This document shows, in pieces, positions 1 to 7,771 of a stretch of DNA of 18,090 bases. The notes under the pieces are model-generated. The model was not told the DNA's origin. It did not search any database and saw only the letters and a program-made list of their open reading frames with translations. Position 1 is the first letter of the stretch. Every line of letters starts with the position of its first letter. Both the position numbers and the translations under genes were made by a program. The stretch is from the NCBI GenBank assembly GCA_002306945.1, contig DBTH01000128.1, positions 28,666 to 46,755 on the forward strand, in the 5' to 3' direction. This DNA is from Methylacidiphilaceae bacterium UBA1321 (GTDB lineage: Bacteria > Verrucomicrobiota > Verrucomicrobiia > Methylacidiphilales > UBA1321).

Positions 1-675
1 ACCGGCCCGACCGGTTCCGGCAAATCGACCACCCTCGCCGCATTGATCGACTACATCAACACCGGCTTCCACAAACACATCGTGACGATTGAGGAACCAA
101 TCGAATTCGTCCACGAGAACAAACTCAGCGTCATCACCCAGCGCGAAGTTCCCGAGAACGCCCTTAGCTTCGCCGGGGGCTTGCGCGCCGCCCTGCGTGA
201 AGATGCCGACGTCGTGCTCGTCGGTGAAATGCGCGACCTGGAAACCATCGCCCTGGCCCTGACCGCCGCCGAAACCGGCCTGCTTGTCTTCGGCACCTTG
301 CACACCAACAATTCCCGCAAGACCGTCGACCGTATGATCGACGTCTTCCCCAGCAGCCAGCAACCGCAGGTACGCACCATGCTCGCCTCCTCCCTGCGCG
401 GCATCGTCGCCCAGCTTCTGCTCAAACGTTGCGACGGCGGCGGCCGCCTCGCGGTCAACGAAATCCTGATCGCCAATAACGCCGTGTCGGCCATCATCCG
501 CGAAGGCGCGCCGGAAAAACTCACCGACGTGCTCATCAGCGGACGCGACGTCGGCATGCAGTTCATGGACGACGCCATCATGAACGTCCTCAAGCAAGGC
601 ATCGTCAGCCCCAACGAAGCCTACATGAAATCCATCGACAAGCAGCGCTTCGCCCCGTTCCTGGAAAAGAAATAG
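1..675 (+). CDS. pilT: Type IV pilus retraction ATPase PilT (5' truncated by window edge)
   Basis: This is the C-terminal 224 codons of a GspE/PilT-family secretion ATPase; the frame is open from base 1, so the true start lies outside the window. Known PilT proteins are roughly 340-370 residues, so about a third is missing. PilT hexamers sit at the cytoplasmic base of type IV pili and drive pilus retraction and twitching. Visible motifs in order are Walker A (GPTGSGKST, right at the window start), the Asp box (TIEEPIEFVH), Walker B (DADVVLVGEMRD), the His box (GTLHTN) and the C-terminal region AVNEILIANNAVSAIIREG, which corresponds to the PilT stretch around AVEI...IREGK. These favour PilT or PilU over the PilB extension ATPase. 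PilT and PilU cannot be separated without the N-terminus. The stop codon overlaps the start of the next gene (TAGTG), suggesting co-transcription. Confidence 0.93.
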   Translation, partial: TGPTGSGKSTTLAALIDYINTGFHKHIVTIEEPIEFVHENKLSVITQREVPENALSFAGGLRAALREDADVVLVGEMRDLETIALALTAAETGLLVFGTLHTNNSRKTVDRMIDVFPSSQQPQVRTMLASSLRGIVAQLLLKRCDGGGRLAVNEILIANNAVSAIIREGAPEKLTDVLISGRDVGMQFMDDAIMNVLKQGIVSPNEAYMKSIDKQRFAPFLEKK

Positions 676-1739
676 TGTCTTTCGCCAGCGGAAAGCGCAA
701 AGTGAACTTTCGAATGAAAGCCCTCGCCGAAGCCGCCGCCCTCTGCCGCAACCGGATTGATCTGCCCGACACCCTCGTCCCGCAAATCCTCAAGGAACTC
801 CTTGAGGAATCCAATCCGCTGGCCGACAAGGCCGACTTCCTTCGCGCCCTCACCGACAAGGGCGAAACCGCCGCTGAACTCGCCACCTTCACCCGCGAAC
901 TTCTTCCCCTCGCCGTCGATCCCGGCTTTCGCGGCACCTGGAACGGCAAGGCCCTCTTCGACTGTTGCGGCACTGGCGGCGGCGGCCTCCAGATCTTTAA
1001 CGTCTCCACCGGCACCGTCTTCATCCTCGCCGCCCTCGGCGTTCCCGTCGTCAAACACGGCAACCGCGGCGTGACAAAGAAATCCGGCAGCGCCGACGTC
1101 CTCGCCACCCTCGGCATCCGCACCGATCTGTCTCCCGAAGAAACCCGATCCTGCATGGAAAAAGTCGGCGCCGTCTTTTTCTTCGCGCCCAAATACCACC
1201 CCGCCTTCGCCAAAATCGCCACCGTCCGCAAACAACTCGGCAGCGAAGGCCGCCGCACCGTCTTCAATCTCCTCGGCCCCCTGCTCAATCCCTCCTGTCC
1301 CGACACCCAACTCATCGGCGTTTTCCTGCGCGAACAACTTCCCCTCTTCGACGCCACCCTGCGCACACTCGGACGCCAACGCCACACCGTCATTTGGGGC
1401 CGCGACGCCGCCAGCGGTCGCGCCATCGGCGAGGTCAGCGTCTCCGGCATCAACGAAATCCTCGGCAATGCCGGCCATTCGCAATGGCGCATTCCCGCCG
1501 TCCCCGGCGAACTCCGCGAACTCGAAGTCGAAACCGCCGAGGAAAGCGCCGCCCGCATCGTTGCCATCCTGCGCGGCGAGGAACACGGCCTGGGCCGCCT
1601 CCTTCTCGCCGTCAATGCCGCCGTCGGGCTTTGCGTCCAGGGCAACACCGTTTCCTTCGCCGAAGCCCTCGCCGCAGTCAACGAAACCATCGATTCGGGC
1701 CGCGCCCTGCGCAAGCTCGAACAGTGGCAGTCGTTCTGA
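675..1739 (+). CDS. TrpD-like glycosyl transferase family 3 protein with altered active-site residues
   Basis: This 354-residue protein has the fold of anthranilate phosphoribosyltransferase (nucleoside phosphorylase/TrpD superfamily). An N-terminal helical domain is followed by GTGGGG (99-104), KHGNR (127-131), SGSADVLATLG (137-147), the FFFAPKYHPAF segment and FNLLGPLLNP (197-206). In genuine TrpD the first motif is GTGGD and a later DE pair binds Mg-PRPP. Here the Asp of GTGGD is Gly, and the later pair reads GEVS (252-255), so its Asp is also Gly. Authentic tryptophan synthesis is therefore doubtful, and no other trp gene is nearby. The GTG start at 675 overlaps the pilT stop; an in-frame GTG at 702 and an ATG at 714 (residue 14, MKALAEAA) are alternatives, and the family homology begins near the latter. 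The fold assignment is firm; the substrate is unknown. Confidence 0.85.
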   Translation: MSFASGKRKVNFRMKALAEAAALCRNRIDLPDTLVPQILKELLEESNPLADKADFLRALTDKGETAAELATFTRELLPLAVDPGFRGTWNGKALFDCCGTGGGGLQIFNVSTGTVFILAALGVPVVKHGNRGVTKKSGSADVLATLGIRTDLSPEETRSCMEKVGAVFFFAPKYHPAFAKIATVRKQLGSEGRRTVFNLLGPLLNPSCPDTQLIGVFLREQLPLFDATLRTLGRQRHTVIWGRDAASGRAIGEVSVSGINEILGNAGHSQWRIPAVPGELRELEVETAEESAARIVAILRGEEHGLGRLLLAVNAAVGLCVQGNTVSFAEALAAVNETIDSGRALRKLEQWQSF

Positions 1740-1804
1740 AAAACGACGAGTCCCCCCGAGATTTCGCGTGACGGCCTCCCATACCCAGCGGCAATATCAC
1801 CCGC

Positions 1805-1809
1805 AAGGA
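1805..1809 (+). promoter_or_regulatory. Probable ribosome binding site for the gene at 1821
   Basis: AAGGA lies 11 bases before the ATG at 1821. A closer out-of-frame ATG at 1813 cannot encode the downstream protein, so this site supports 1821 (or the adjacent in-frame ATG at 1824) as the start. Confidence 0.4.
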
Positions 1810-1820
1810 ATAATGGGATT

Positions 1821-3140
1821 ATGATGGGAACAGGGCGAACTCTACTTCTTCTCCTCGGCATCGCAACGACTCTCGTCTGCGCCGCCGAATCCATCCCTCT
1901 CGACGAAATCGTCAAAAACAACGAGTTGCCCAAACGCGTTGCCCTCACCAAGGCCACCGCCATCGATCTCTCCGAATCCACCGGCAGCATCAACCTCCCC
2001 GCCGGAGTCGGCGTCGAAGTCGTCGGCACCGAAAACGGCAAACTCAAAGTCCGCTTTGCCGCCGCTACCGGCCTCATCGCCCCCGACGACACCGACCTCT
2101 CCGAACGCGTTCTACTGGTGCGCAAACAAAAGGAAATTCCCGCCGAAAACGCCCCGGTAACCGCAACGGCCAGCACCACTTCATCGGCTTCCGCCACCCC
2201 GGCCGCCACGTCGTCCCCCGCAACCGAAAACAATTCCAGTCCCACTTCCAGCCACAGAATTCACCATCGTCCCACCTTTCACCCGCCCGAACCGGGTTCG
2301 CCTCTGTCCAAAATCCTGCCTCCCACCGATCCCAACAACAAAGCCGCGTGGAAGTCCTACATCGATGACATTACCCGCTTCGTCGCTGCCAACCATCCCG
2401 ACTACTACAGCAGCGAAATGACCGAGATCGGCATGCTCGTCAAGGTCGGCCCTTCCAATGCCGATCTCCTGGCGGCCTCTCTCGGCAAATACCGTTCCCC
2501 CGCCGACTTCTCCCTCGTCTACGCCATTAATTACCTCGCCGCCCCCGAAAACAAAGACATCATCCTCAAGAACCTTCCCGTCTATCCCAACCTCATCGAC
2601 TCCGTGCGCGATCAAAAATGGCTCGAAGACGCCAAACCGATCCTCCTCCAGGAAATGCGCAAAAACCGCACCGACCTGCCCAATTCGTGGATCGTCGCCG
2701 CCGCCCAATTAAACGACCCCGACGCCAACGACAACATCCGCCGCTATCTCTCGAAAACTTCCTTCCCGGCTTACACGCTGAAAAATCTCCAGGAAGAAAC
2801 CACCCTCGACATTTCCGACGTCGCCATCAAGCGCTACAAGGAATTCCGCCGCAGCCGCGACAATTTCTCCGCCTACGAACTCATCACTCTCGCCCAGGTC
2901 GCTGCCACCTGCGGCGAACCCGACGCCCTCAAGACCCTCTGCGACCTCTTCACCGGGAAACTCAAACTCGACCGCGGCATGGGAACGGAGTTCCTCAACG
3001 AGGCCAAAAACGACGCGCGCAAAGCCGTCATGCAATTGACCGAAGCCCGCGGCTCCGACGAGGAAATCGACAAGTGGGTTCGCACCAATTTCGCCAGACT
3101 CTCCTTCGACAAGGAATCGAAGCGGTACGTGGTCAAATAA
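1821..3140 (+). CDS. Secreted protein with possible SH3-like domain, low-complexity linker and helical C-terminus
   Basis: I do not recognise a specific family. The 439-residue product begins with a clear Sec signal peptide (hydrophobic run LLLLLGIATTLVCA, likely cleaved near residues 21-23), so it is exported. Residues about 38-105 are rich in short beta-type segments (LPAGVGVEVVGTENGKLKVRF) and resemble a bacterial SH3-like domain; this is tentative. Residues about 108-170 form a Ser/Thr/Ala/Pro-rich linker. From about residue 175 to the end the sequence looks alpha-helical, with loosely repeated helical hairpins and no Cys-His metal motif. It follows the TrpD-like gene after 81 bases, which show no convincing terminator. 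A periplasmic or cell-wall-associated structural role is possible, but no function should be assigned. Confidence 0.8.
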   Translation: MMGTGRTLLLLLGIATTLVCAAESIPLDEIVKNNELPKRVALTKATAIDLSESTGSINLPAGVGVEVVGTENGKLKVRFAAATGLIAPDDTDLSERVLLVRKQKEIPAENAPVTATASTTSSASATPAATSSPATENNSSPTSSHRIHHRPTFHPPEPGSPLSKILPPTDPNNKAAWKSYIDDITRFVAANHPDYYSSEMTEIGMLVKVGPSNADLLAASLGKYRSPADFSLVYAINYLAAPENKDIILKNLPVYPNLIDSVRDQKWLEDAKPILLQEMRKNRTDLPNSWIVAAAQLNDPDANDNIRRYLSKTSFPAYTLKNLQEETTLDISDVAIKRYKEFRRSRDNFSAYELITLAQVAATCGEPDALKTLCDLFTGKLKLDRGMGTEFLNEAKNDARKAVMQLTEARGSDEEIDKWVRTNFARLSFDKESKRYVVK

Positions 3141-3266
3141 AAAAAGCCGCTTCACTCCAATTAATATCTTGCTATACATCAGATAGTTGCAAATATTGAG
3201 ATCCAGTCTCACTTGCGGTGCTCGCGCTTTTCGGCATCATTTTATGTGTAGTAAAAAACCATAATT

Positions 3267-3270
3267 GGAG
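3267..3270 (+). promoter_or_regulatory. Ribosome binding site for the metallopeptidase gene
   Basis: GGAG is followed by 8 bases and then the ATG at 3279. This fixes the start of the peptidase reading frame, which also begins with the expected N-terminal membrane helix. Confidence 0.6.
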
Positions 3271-3278
3271 ACTCACCT

Positions 3279-3984
3279 ATGTTTATCTCATTGCTCATAT
3301 TTTTCGGAACGATGGCCATCTCGCTCTACGCCATGTGCCGTCTCAAGAGCATCTACCACCGTTACCTCCAGATCGACACCCGTTCCGGTATGACCGGTGC
3401 CCAAGTGGCCTCGCGCATCCTCAGCGCCGCCGACATTCACGATGTCGATATTGTCTGCTCCGATGGCATGCTCGGCGACCACTATGACCCGATGAACAAG
3501 CGACTGGTTCTTTCGAACGAAAGCTATCACGGCACTTCCATCTCGTCGTTGGGCGTTGCCGCCCACGAATGCGGACACGCCGTCCAGCACAAGATCGCCT
3601 ACGCCCCCGTTGCACTGGCGCATGGCGGCGGTTGGCGCGGCCACCTTCGCCAATCAGGTGGTCATGTGGCTGCCGCTCATCGGTATGTTCACCGGCATGA
3701 TCACTCCGGCCCATTACTACACCTGGGCGATGTGCATGGCGGCCGCCTGGGGCGTCATCATGCTCTTCAATCTGGTCACGTTACCGGTCGAGTTCGATGC
3801 CAGCGCCCGCGCCAAGGTCATTCTCGGCAAGATGGGTTTCATCCAACAGGGCGAAGAAGCCGATGGGGTCAATAAGGTGCTCAATGCCGCCGCTCTCACT
3901 TATGTCGCGGCGTTCATCACCTCCCTCGCTTACTTCCTCTATTACTTGCTCCCATTCCTGCTGGGTGGTCGTCGCAACGACTAG
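3279..3984 (+). pseudogene. YugP-type neutral zinc metallopeptidase, interrupted by a +1 frameshift
   Basis: Two overlapping frames together encode one protein of the Zn_peptidase_2 (YugP) family, membrane-bound neutral zinc metallopeptidases of poorly known function. The first frame (3279 to about 3617) gives an N-terminal membrane helix, the family segment GDHYDPMNKRLVLSNESYHG and the zinc motif HECGH (96-100). The rest of the family, including FNLVTLPVEFDASARAK and the C-terminal helices ending at the TAG at 3982-3984, continues in the next frame from about 3619. One extra base near 3617-3618 (CTGGCGCATG, where CTGCGCATG would keep the frame) explains the break, and the repaired protein would be about 234 residues, a normal length. 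As read, the first frame runs on out of register to 3875 as 198 residues and loses the last membrane helices. An assembly or sequencing indel is at least as likely as true inactivation. Confidence 0.85.
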
Positions 3985-4070
3985 GCAGCGTGACGCTGCA
4001 CCCAGTTACGCGAAGCGGGAAAGATTGTCCCGTTCGCGCGGTAGCGTTACTGGATGCAATGTCACGTAGC
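3985..4070. repeat. Imperfect palindromic element (long hairpin) between two genes
   Basis: The left arm 3985-4020 and right arm 4028-4070 are imperfect inverted repeats around a 7-base loop. Matching blocks include CGTGAC (3989-3994) with GTCACG (4061-4066), CCAGTTACGC (4001-4010 plus the next bases) with GCGTTACTGG, and GCGGGA with TCCCGT. The right arm carries an extra internal block of about 8 bases near 4035-4044. The element begins directly after the peptidase stop and is followed by a short T run (CTTTT, 4070-4074). It could be a REP-like or MITE-like intergenic repeat, or a structured 3' end acting as a terminator. No second copy is visible in this window. Confidence 0.6.
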
Positions 4071-4116
4071 TTTTGCCATTCCCAATCTGCGTTTTGGCGA
4101 TTAGTCTCCCACACAC

Positions 4117-4731
4117 ATGATCCGCCCTTCCCTTATCTCCATTTTCGCACTTCTCCTCGCCTTCGCTACACTTTCCCAAGCGGGCGAAGCTCCAAAGCTG
4201 GCCAAGCTTGATGTCGCCACGCCGCCCCTCGGCGATATTTCGCAAATTCTCAAAATCCGTGCGACCACCTGCACCTTTCAACTCGTCAAGCCGGTCTCCA
4301 AAATCCAGGTCATCGTCGACGCTTACCCGCGTGGCGGTTCGTCCATACCCACGCAAGTGCTTGAGACCGGCGTCAACGTTCCAACTCCCTCCACAACCGG
4401 CACCTTCAGCCTCCAGATCGCCGACATGGCCCACCTCACGCTCGACGGAGGCAAGGACGAACAACTTTATCTCTCGGCCATGTTCCAATTCGGCAACATG
4501 AGGGCCGGTGACGAAAAGAAGATCCTCAAGAAAACCTTCGACATCACCCATGGCGTCGGCGGTGGAAAATTCGACCTCAACCTCGCCGGTTCCAAAAACA
4601 AAACACCTCTTTTCTACATGATCGGTAGTCCGACCTCCCACGCTTTCAACGGCATTAGCAACGACGTTTCCAAGCTGGTCGACGCCAATCCCACCGCCAC
4701 CGTTCTTGTCGTCTCCATCGCGACCGAATAA
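4117..4731 (+). CDS. Small secreted protein of unknown function
   Basis: This 204-residue protein is not recognised. Residues 1-22 form a typical Sec signal peptide (LISIFALLLAFATLSQA, with cleavage expected after SQA). The mature part is rich in beta-type segments (CTFQLVKPVSKIQVIVDAYP, then TFSLQIADMAHLTLDGG) and probably folds as a beta-sandwich-like extracytoplasmic domain. The single Cys of the mature protein argues against a disulfide-stabilised fold, and there is no lipobox. It follows the palindromic element at 3985-4070, is convergent with the lacI-type gene, and only 38 bases separate the two stop codons. No partner can be inferred. Confidence 0.75.
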   Translation: MIRPSLISIFALLLAFATLSQAGEAPKLAKLDVATPPLGDISQILKIRATTCTFQLVKPVSKIQVIVDAYPRGGSSIPTQVLETGVNVPTPSTTGTFSLQIADMAHLTLDGGKDEQLYLSAMFQFGNMRAGDEKKILKKTFDITHGVGGGKFDLNLAGSKNKTPLFYMIGSPTSHAFNGISNDVSKLVDANPTATVLVVSIATE

Positions 4732-4769
4732 TTCCAGCAAACGCGAAACCCGCCCACGCACCACCTCCC

Positions 4770-5804
4770 CTACTCCTCGACATGCGGCAGCAACGTTTTG
4801 CCGTCGATCCAATGGCTTTCGGTCAGAACCGTCACTCGCGAAGACGGAATACCCAGGTCGTTATGGTTCATCTTTTCGATGACGAGTCGAACCGCCAACG
4901 CGCCGATGGCCGGGGCATCCTGGCAGATGCCACTGTAGGATTGGCCCAACGGAGTGGTATTGAGATTGACCAATCCGATGTCCGCCGGGACGCGGAGTTT
5001 GTTTTTGCGGAGGTAAAGTTCGATCTCCGGCAGCAGCGTATTGGAAGAAACAATGACGCTGGGCCGTTGCTTTTGCATCCAATGATGGAATTTCACCTCG
5101 TCCCACTTTGGCGTGATATGCGGCGAGAGCCGCTCCATCCCCCGGTCGCGAACCTGCGACAAGGCGTAGGCCGCGCAGAGCAAACCCTCGTTGCGCTCGT
5201 CGACGAATTCGGTCAGCGCCAGACCGATGCGCCGATAACCCCGTTCGCGGCAATGGCGCAAGGCGAGGTTCATCGTCCTGTAGCTATCCGTCACCACGCG
5301 GTCGAACTCGGGGTTGGTAAATGAATACTCGATGACCACCGTCGAAAAACGTTCCCACTCCAGATTAAAAAAACCGTGCGCCTCCGACAACGGCCCAATG
5401 ATGATACCCTGGATATTGCGGGCCACGAGGATCGTATTGAGACGCGACTCGGGCAAATCGTCGCCGATGATGAATTGCTCCGCCTTGTAACCGCGTTGCT
5501 CCGCCGCCGCCAGGACGCCTCCAAAATGCGCCCCCTGCATGCGTTGATGCACGACAAAAGCCAGCGCCGTCTGGTAACGCGTCGTGGCCCGTTGCCGACG
5601 CAATGCGCCGAGGGCCGATAAAAGCGGATTGGGGCGATAACCCAATTTCTCCGCCGCCTCGCGCACCTTATGCCGCACCTCGTCGGTAATCCGCGGATCG
5701 TTTCGCAACGAGCGCGAGACGGTGGTTTGATGAACCCCTGCCACACGGGCCACATCGGCCATGGTCGGAGCCATGGGCGAAGAGGAGGAATCGGACGCCT
5801 TCAT
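4770..5804 (-). CDS. LacI/GalR-family transcriptional regulator
   Basis: This 344-residue protein has the standard LacI layout and length. An N-terminal helix-turn-helix (residues 15-34, MADVARVAGVHQTTVSRSLR) leads to the hinge region around YRPNPLLSAL (56-65), followed by a periplasmic-binding-protein-like effector domain (QTALAFVV at about 78-85, then GIIIGPLSE, DRVVTDSYR, GYRRIGLALTEF, and GLVNLNTTPLG near the C-terminus). Proteins of this family usually bind a sugar or a nucleoside-type ligand and regulate neighbouring catabolic genes. The ATG at 5804 is the furthest upstream in-frame start; ATGs at residues 12 and 15 are possible because the HTH begins only at about residue 15. It lies 66 bases downstream of the FAD oxidoreductase gene on the same strand, so that gene is the most likely target. 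Confidence 0.93.
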   Translation of the reverse strand: MKASDSSSSPMAPTMADVARVAGVHQTTVSRSLRNDPRITDEVRHKVREAAEKLGYRPNPLLSALGALRRQRATTRYQTALAFVVHQRMQGAHFGGVLAAAEQRGYKAEQFIIGDDLPESRLNTILVARNIQGIIIGPLSEAHGFFNLEWERFSTVVIEYSFTNPEFDRVVTDSYRTMNLALRHCRERGYRRIGLALTEFVDERNEGLLCAAYALSQVRDRGMERLSPHITPKWDEVKFHHWMQKQRPSVIVSSNTLLPEIELYLRKNKLRVPADIGLVNLNTTPLGQSYSGICQDAPAIGALAVRLVIEKMNHNDLGIPSSRVTVLTESHWIDGKTLLPHVEE

Positions 5805-5813
5805 GCATCTGTA

Positions 5814-5841
5814 AGCATATAGACTTCCCGCCTCTCTTCAA
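5814..5841 (-). promoter_or_regulatory. Candidate promoter for the lacI-type gene
   Basis: On the minus strand TTGAAG (5836-5841) and TATGCT (5814-5819) are separated by 16 bases. The downstream sequence contains an ATGC/GCAT inverted pair (5803-5806 and 5815-5818) overlapping the start codon, which could be part of an autoregulatory operator. Both hexamers are only partial matches to sigma-70 consensus, and the gene could equally be read through from the oxidoreductase gene. Confidence 0.3.
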
Positions 5842-5870
5842 GCCATGTCTTGGCGCAGGTCGTGAGTCGA

Positions 5871-7691
5871 TTAACCCCGATAGACCCGAACTTCAAAGAG
5901 CCGCGCCGTAGGAGATCCGTGCGTCGCGTTGACCACGATCCGCAGACTCGACGCCTTGACCGGTTTACCGAGGCGATGCACGCGCTTGCGTCGATAATTC
6001 TCCTGATCGCCAGCAATCACTTGCCCATCCGCCAACACCTCGTAGCTCTTGACTGTTTCGGGCTGGGCTCCGCGAACCACCTTGCGCGTGTGTCCGTCGC
6101 TCGGAGTCAGGATCAATTCGCGCTGGAAGCCCGAATCGAACGTCAGATGCACCTCGCCGATTTCAACTGGCTGCGGCCACTTGATTTCAAGCCACGCCGG
6201 GAGCAATTCCGATTCCCAATGATGCACTTTGCCGTCGGCCCACGGACCGAGCTTGGCAAACGTCAGGTCGCGCGAAATGCCGTCGATCACGAGAGCGGGT
6301 TGAGCGTCCTTCAGACTCGACGATGCCGTGTTTTTCGAGCCACTTCGCGCCAGGTCAGCCGGATCGTCATTACGCAACGCGGGAATAAAGGCGTCATCCT
6401 TGAGGAGTTGCTGCTGGAGCTTGCGAATATGTATCCCCGTGGAAAGTGCGTCGAGCGAAACGCGATCCCGAACCGCCTGCGCTGCCGCTGTGCCAATCGC
6501 CTGCCCCATCACTGCGCACGTGGCCATGACGCGGGTGCTGGCAAAAGCGACGTGCGTGGCGCTGATGTTGCGCCCGGCGAAAAAGAGATTCGGCACGTTG
6601 CGGGAATGAAGCGCGCGCAACGGTATGGTATAAAGCTTGTCGAGATAGGTCGGCGTAAAAGGGGGCTGATCCGGCACATCGACTCCTTGCGGCGGATGAA
6701 TGTCGATGGCCCAACCGCCATAAGCGACCGCGTCATCGAAAAGCCGCCCGCCCTGAACATCGTCCTGGACGAGAATATGCGGCCCAAGCAAACGGCGCGA
6801 TTCGCGTTTGGCGGGCAGCACACCCACCCAGTCAAGCGCCCAGTTGGCCGCCTGCGGATGATCGCCGGAATTCTTGACGTAATCCCAGACCCCGAGCGCG
6901 ATGCGGAGCAATTCGTGCCGGATCGCCTCGTTATCGTGAATCGTGTCGAACTGGCCACCCCATTCGAACCACCAGTAACCGTATTCATAACTGTTAATAG
7001 GCCGATGCAGGAAATCCGACTTTTGAAACTTTCGAACCCAATCCGGGCAATAAAACGGCTGCGGAGCCGGATATTCCCGCCCTGTGATCAGAATGGAACT
7101 ACCCAGCGTATGCTTGTCGGCCACCGGCTGCGCCAGACTCTCGCCGTACTGATCGCGCGATTCACGTCCAACGTGGCTGTCGGCTCCCGCCTCGACGGCC
7201 AGACGGCTGTCGCCGGAACAATCAGCGAAATAAGTCGCCGCGATTTCAAAAATCTCCTCCGTCGTATTGCGCAAGGCGAACACAGTCCTGATCGCCTTCG
7301 TCGACGGATCAGTCGTACAACCGACGCAAGTCGTATCGAGCAAAAGGGTGATATTCGGCTCAGCCTTGACCTTCTCGTAAAGCAACAGATCCCACTGCGA
7401 AAAACTCCGGTACGGATTGCGGAACGCATCCTCCAGCTTCAACTCCTCGATAATGCCCGACTCGCGCGAACCGGGTCGGCTGCCGTGACAATCCGCGCCC
7501 ACGATATGCATCCGCACCTCGCTCGAAGCGTTGCCGCCCAGAACGGAGCGATCCTGAATCAATACCACGCGCAATCCGCGGCGCGCCGCCGCCAGGGCCC
7601 CAACCACCCCGGCCATTCCCGCTCCCACCACCACGAAATCGGTTTGAAGTTCCTTGCGCGTCGCCACACGGCTCTCAAGAAGTGTCGTCAT
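5871..7691 (-). CDS. FAD-dependent oxidoreductase (FAD_oxidored family) with discoidin-like C-terminal domain
   Basis: This 606-residue protein begins with a Rossmann dinucleotide-binding motif, FVVVGAGMAGVVGALAAARRG (GAGMAG at 23-28), followed by LGGNASSEVRMH (51-62), typical of the FAD_oxidored family. Further FAD-fold landmarks are FADCSGDSRLAVEAGA (155-170) and FFAGRNISATHVAFASTR (370-387), which precedes a helix that would close the flavin site. From about 465 to the end the sequence becomes beta-rich (WLEIKWPQPVEIGEVHLTFD, and LRIVVNA...FEVRVYRG) and resembles an F5/8-type C carbohydrate-binding domain. No signal peptide is visible, so a cytoplasmic location is likely. The AraC gene is divergent and the LacI gene is downstream, pointing to substrate-induced catabolism, but the substrate is unknown. 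No clear Shine-Dalgarno sequence precedes the ATG at 7691. Confidence 0.9.
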   Translation of the reverse strand: MTTLLESRVATRKELQTDFVVVGAGMAGVVGALAAARRGLRVVLIQDRSVLGGNASSEVRMHIVGADCHGSRPGSRESGIIEELKLEDAFRNPYRSFSQWDLLLYEKVKAEPNITLLLDTTCVGCTTDPSTKAIRTVFALRNTTEEIFEIAATYFADCSGDSRLAVEAGADSHVGRESRDQYGESLAQPVADKHTLGSSILITGREYPAPQPFYCPDWVRKFQKSDFLHRPINSYEYGYWWFEWGGQFDTIHDNEAIRHELLRIALGVWDYVKNSGDHPQAANWALDWVGVLPAKRESRRLLGPHILVQDDVQGGRLFDDAVAYGGWAIDIHPPQGVDVPDQPPFTPTYLDKLYTIPLRALHSRNVPNLFFAGRNISATHVAFASTRVMATCAVMGQAIGTAAAQAVRDRVSLDALSTGIHIRKLQQQLLKDDAFIPALRNDDPADLARSGSKNTASSSLKDAQPALVIDGISRDLTFAKLGPWADGKVHHWESELLPAWLEIKWPQPVEIGEVHLTFDSGFQRELILTPSDGHTRKVVRGAQPETVKSYEVLADGQVIAGDQENYRRKRVHRLGKPVKASSLRIVVNATHGSPTARLFEVRVYRG

Positions 7692-7734
7692 ATTATTTGT
7701 GTTATTTTCAATAATCTTATGCCATATTTACTGG

Positions 7735-7748
7735 TAATCCATGGATTA
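7735..7748. promoter_or_regulatory. Perfect 14-bp palindrome in the divergent oxidoreductase/araC intergenic region
   Basis: TAATCCATGGATTA reads identically on both strands. It lies in the 80-base AT-rich gap between the oxidoreductase gene (start 7691) and the AraC-type gene (start 7772). Flanking AATAATC (7710-7716) and GATTATT (7744-7750) form a looser second inverted pair. This is a candidate operator for the LacI- or AraC-type regulator; LacI-family operators are palindromic, while AraC-family sites are more often direct repeats, so the LacI protein is the better guess. Confidence 0.45.
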
Positions 7749-7771
7749 TTCGCGTCATTTTTTGTGTTTTT

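Noticed and set aside
605..2245. Long minus-strand open frame opposite the TrpD-like gene and the start of the next gene
   Set aside because: It lies antisense to two genes with clear family motifs or a signal peptide, and its product is Arg/Ser/Pro-rich without any recognisable domain, as expected for a shadow frame in GC-rich DNA.
3141..3278. Possible promoter upstream of the metallopeptidase gene and a TGAGA/TCTCA hairpin
   Set aside because: The 138-base gap is AT-rich and several partial hexamers can be found, but none has both good boxes and proper spacing; the hairpin stem is only 5 bp with no T run.
4732..4769. Terminator between the convergent genes
   Set aside because: No stem followed by a T run can be drawn in these 38 bases.
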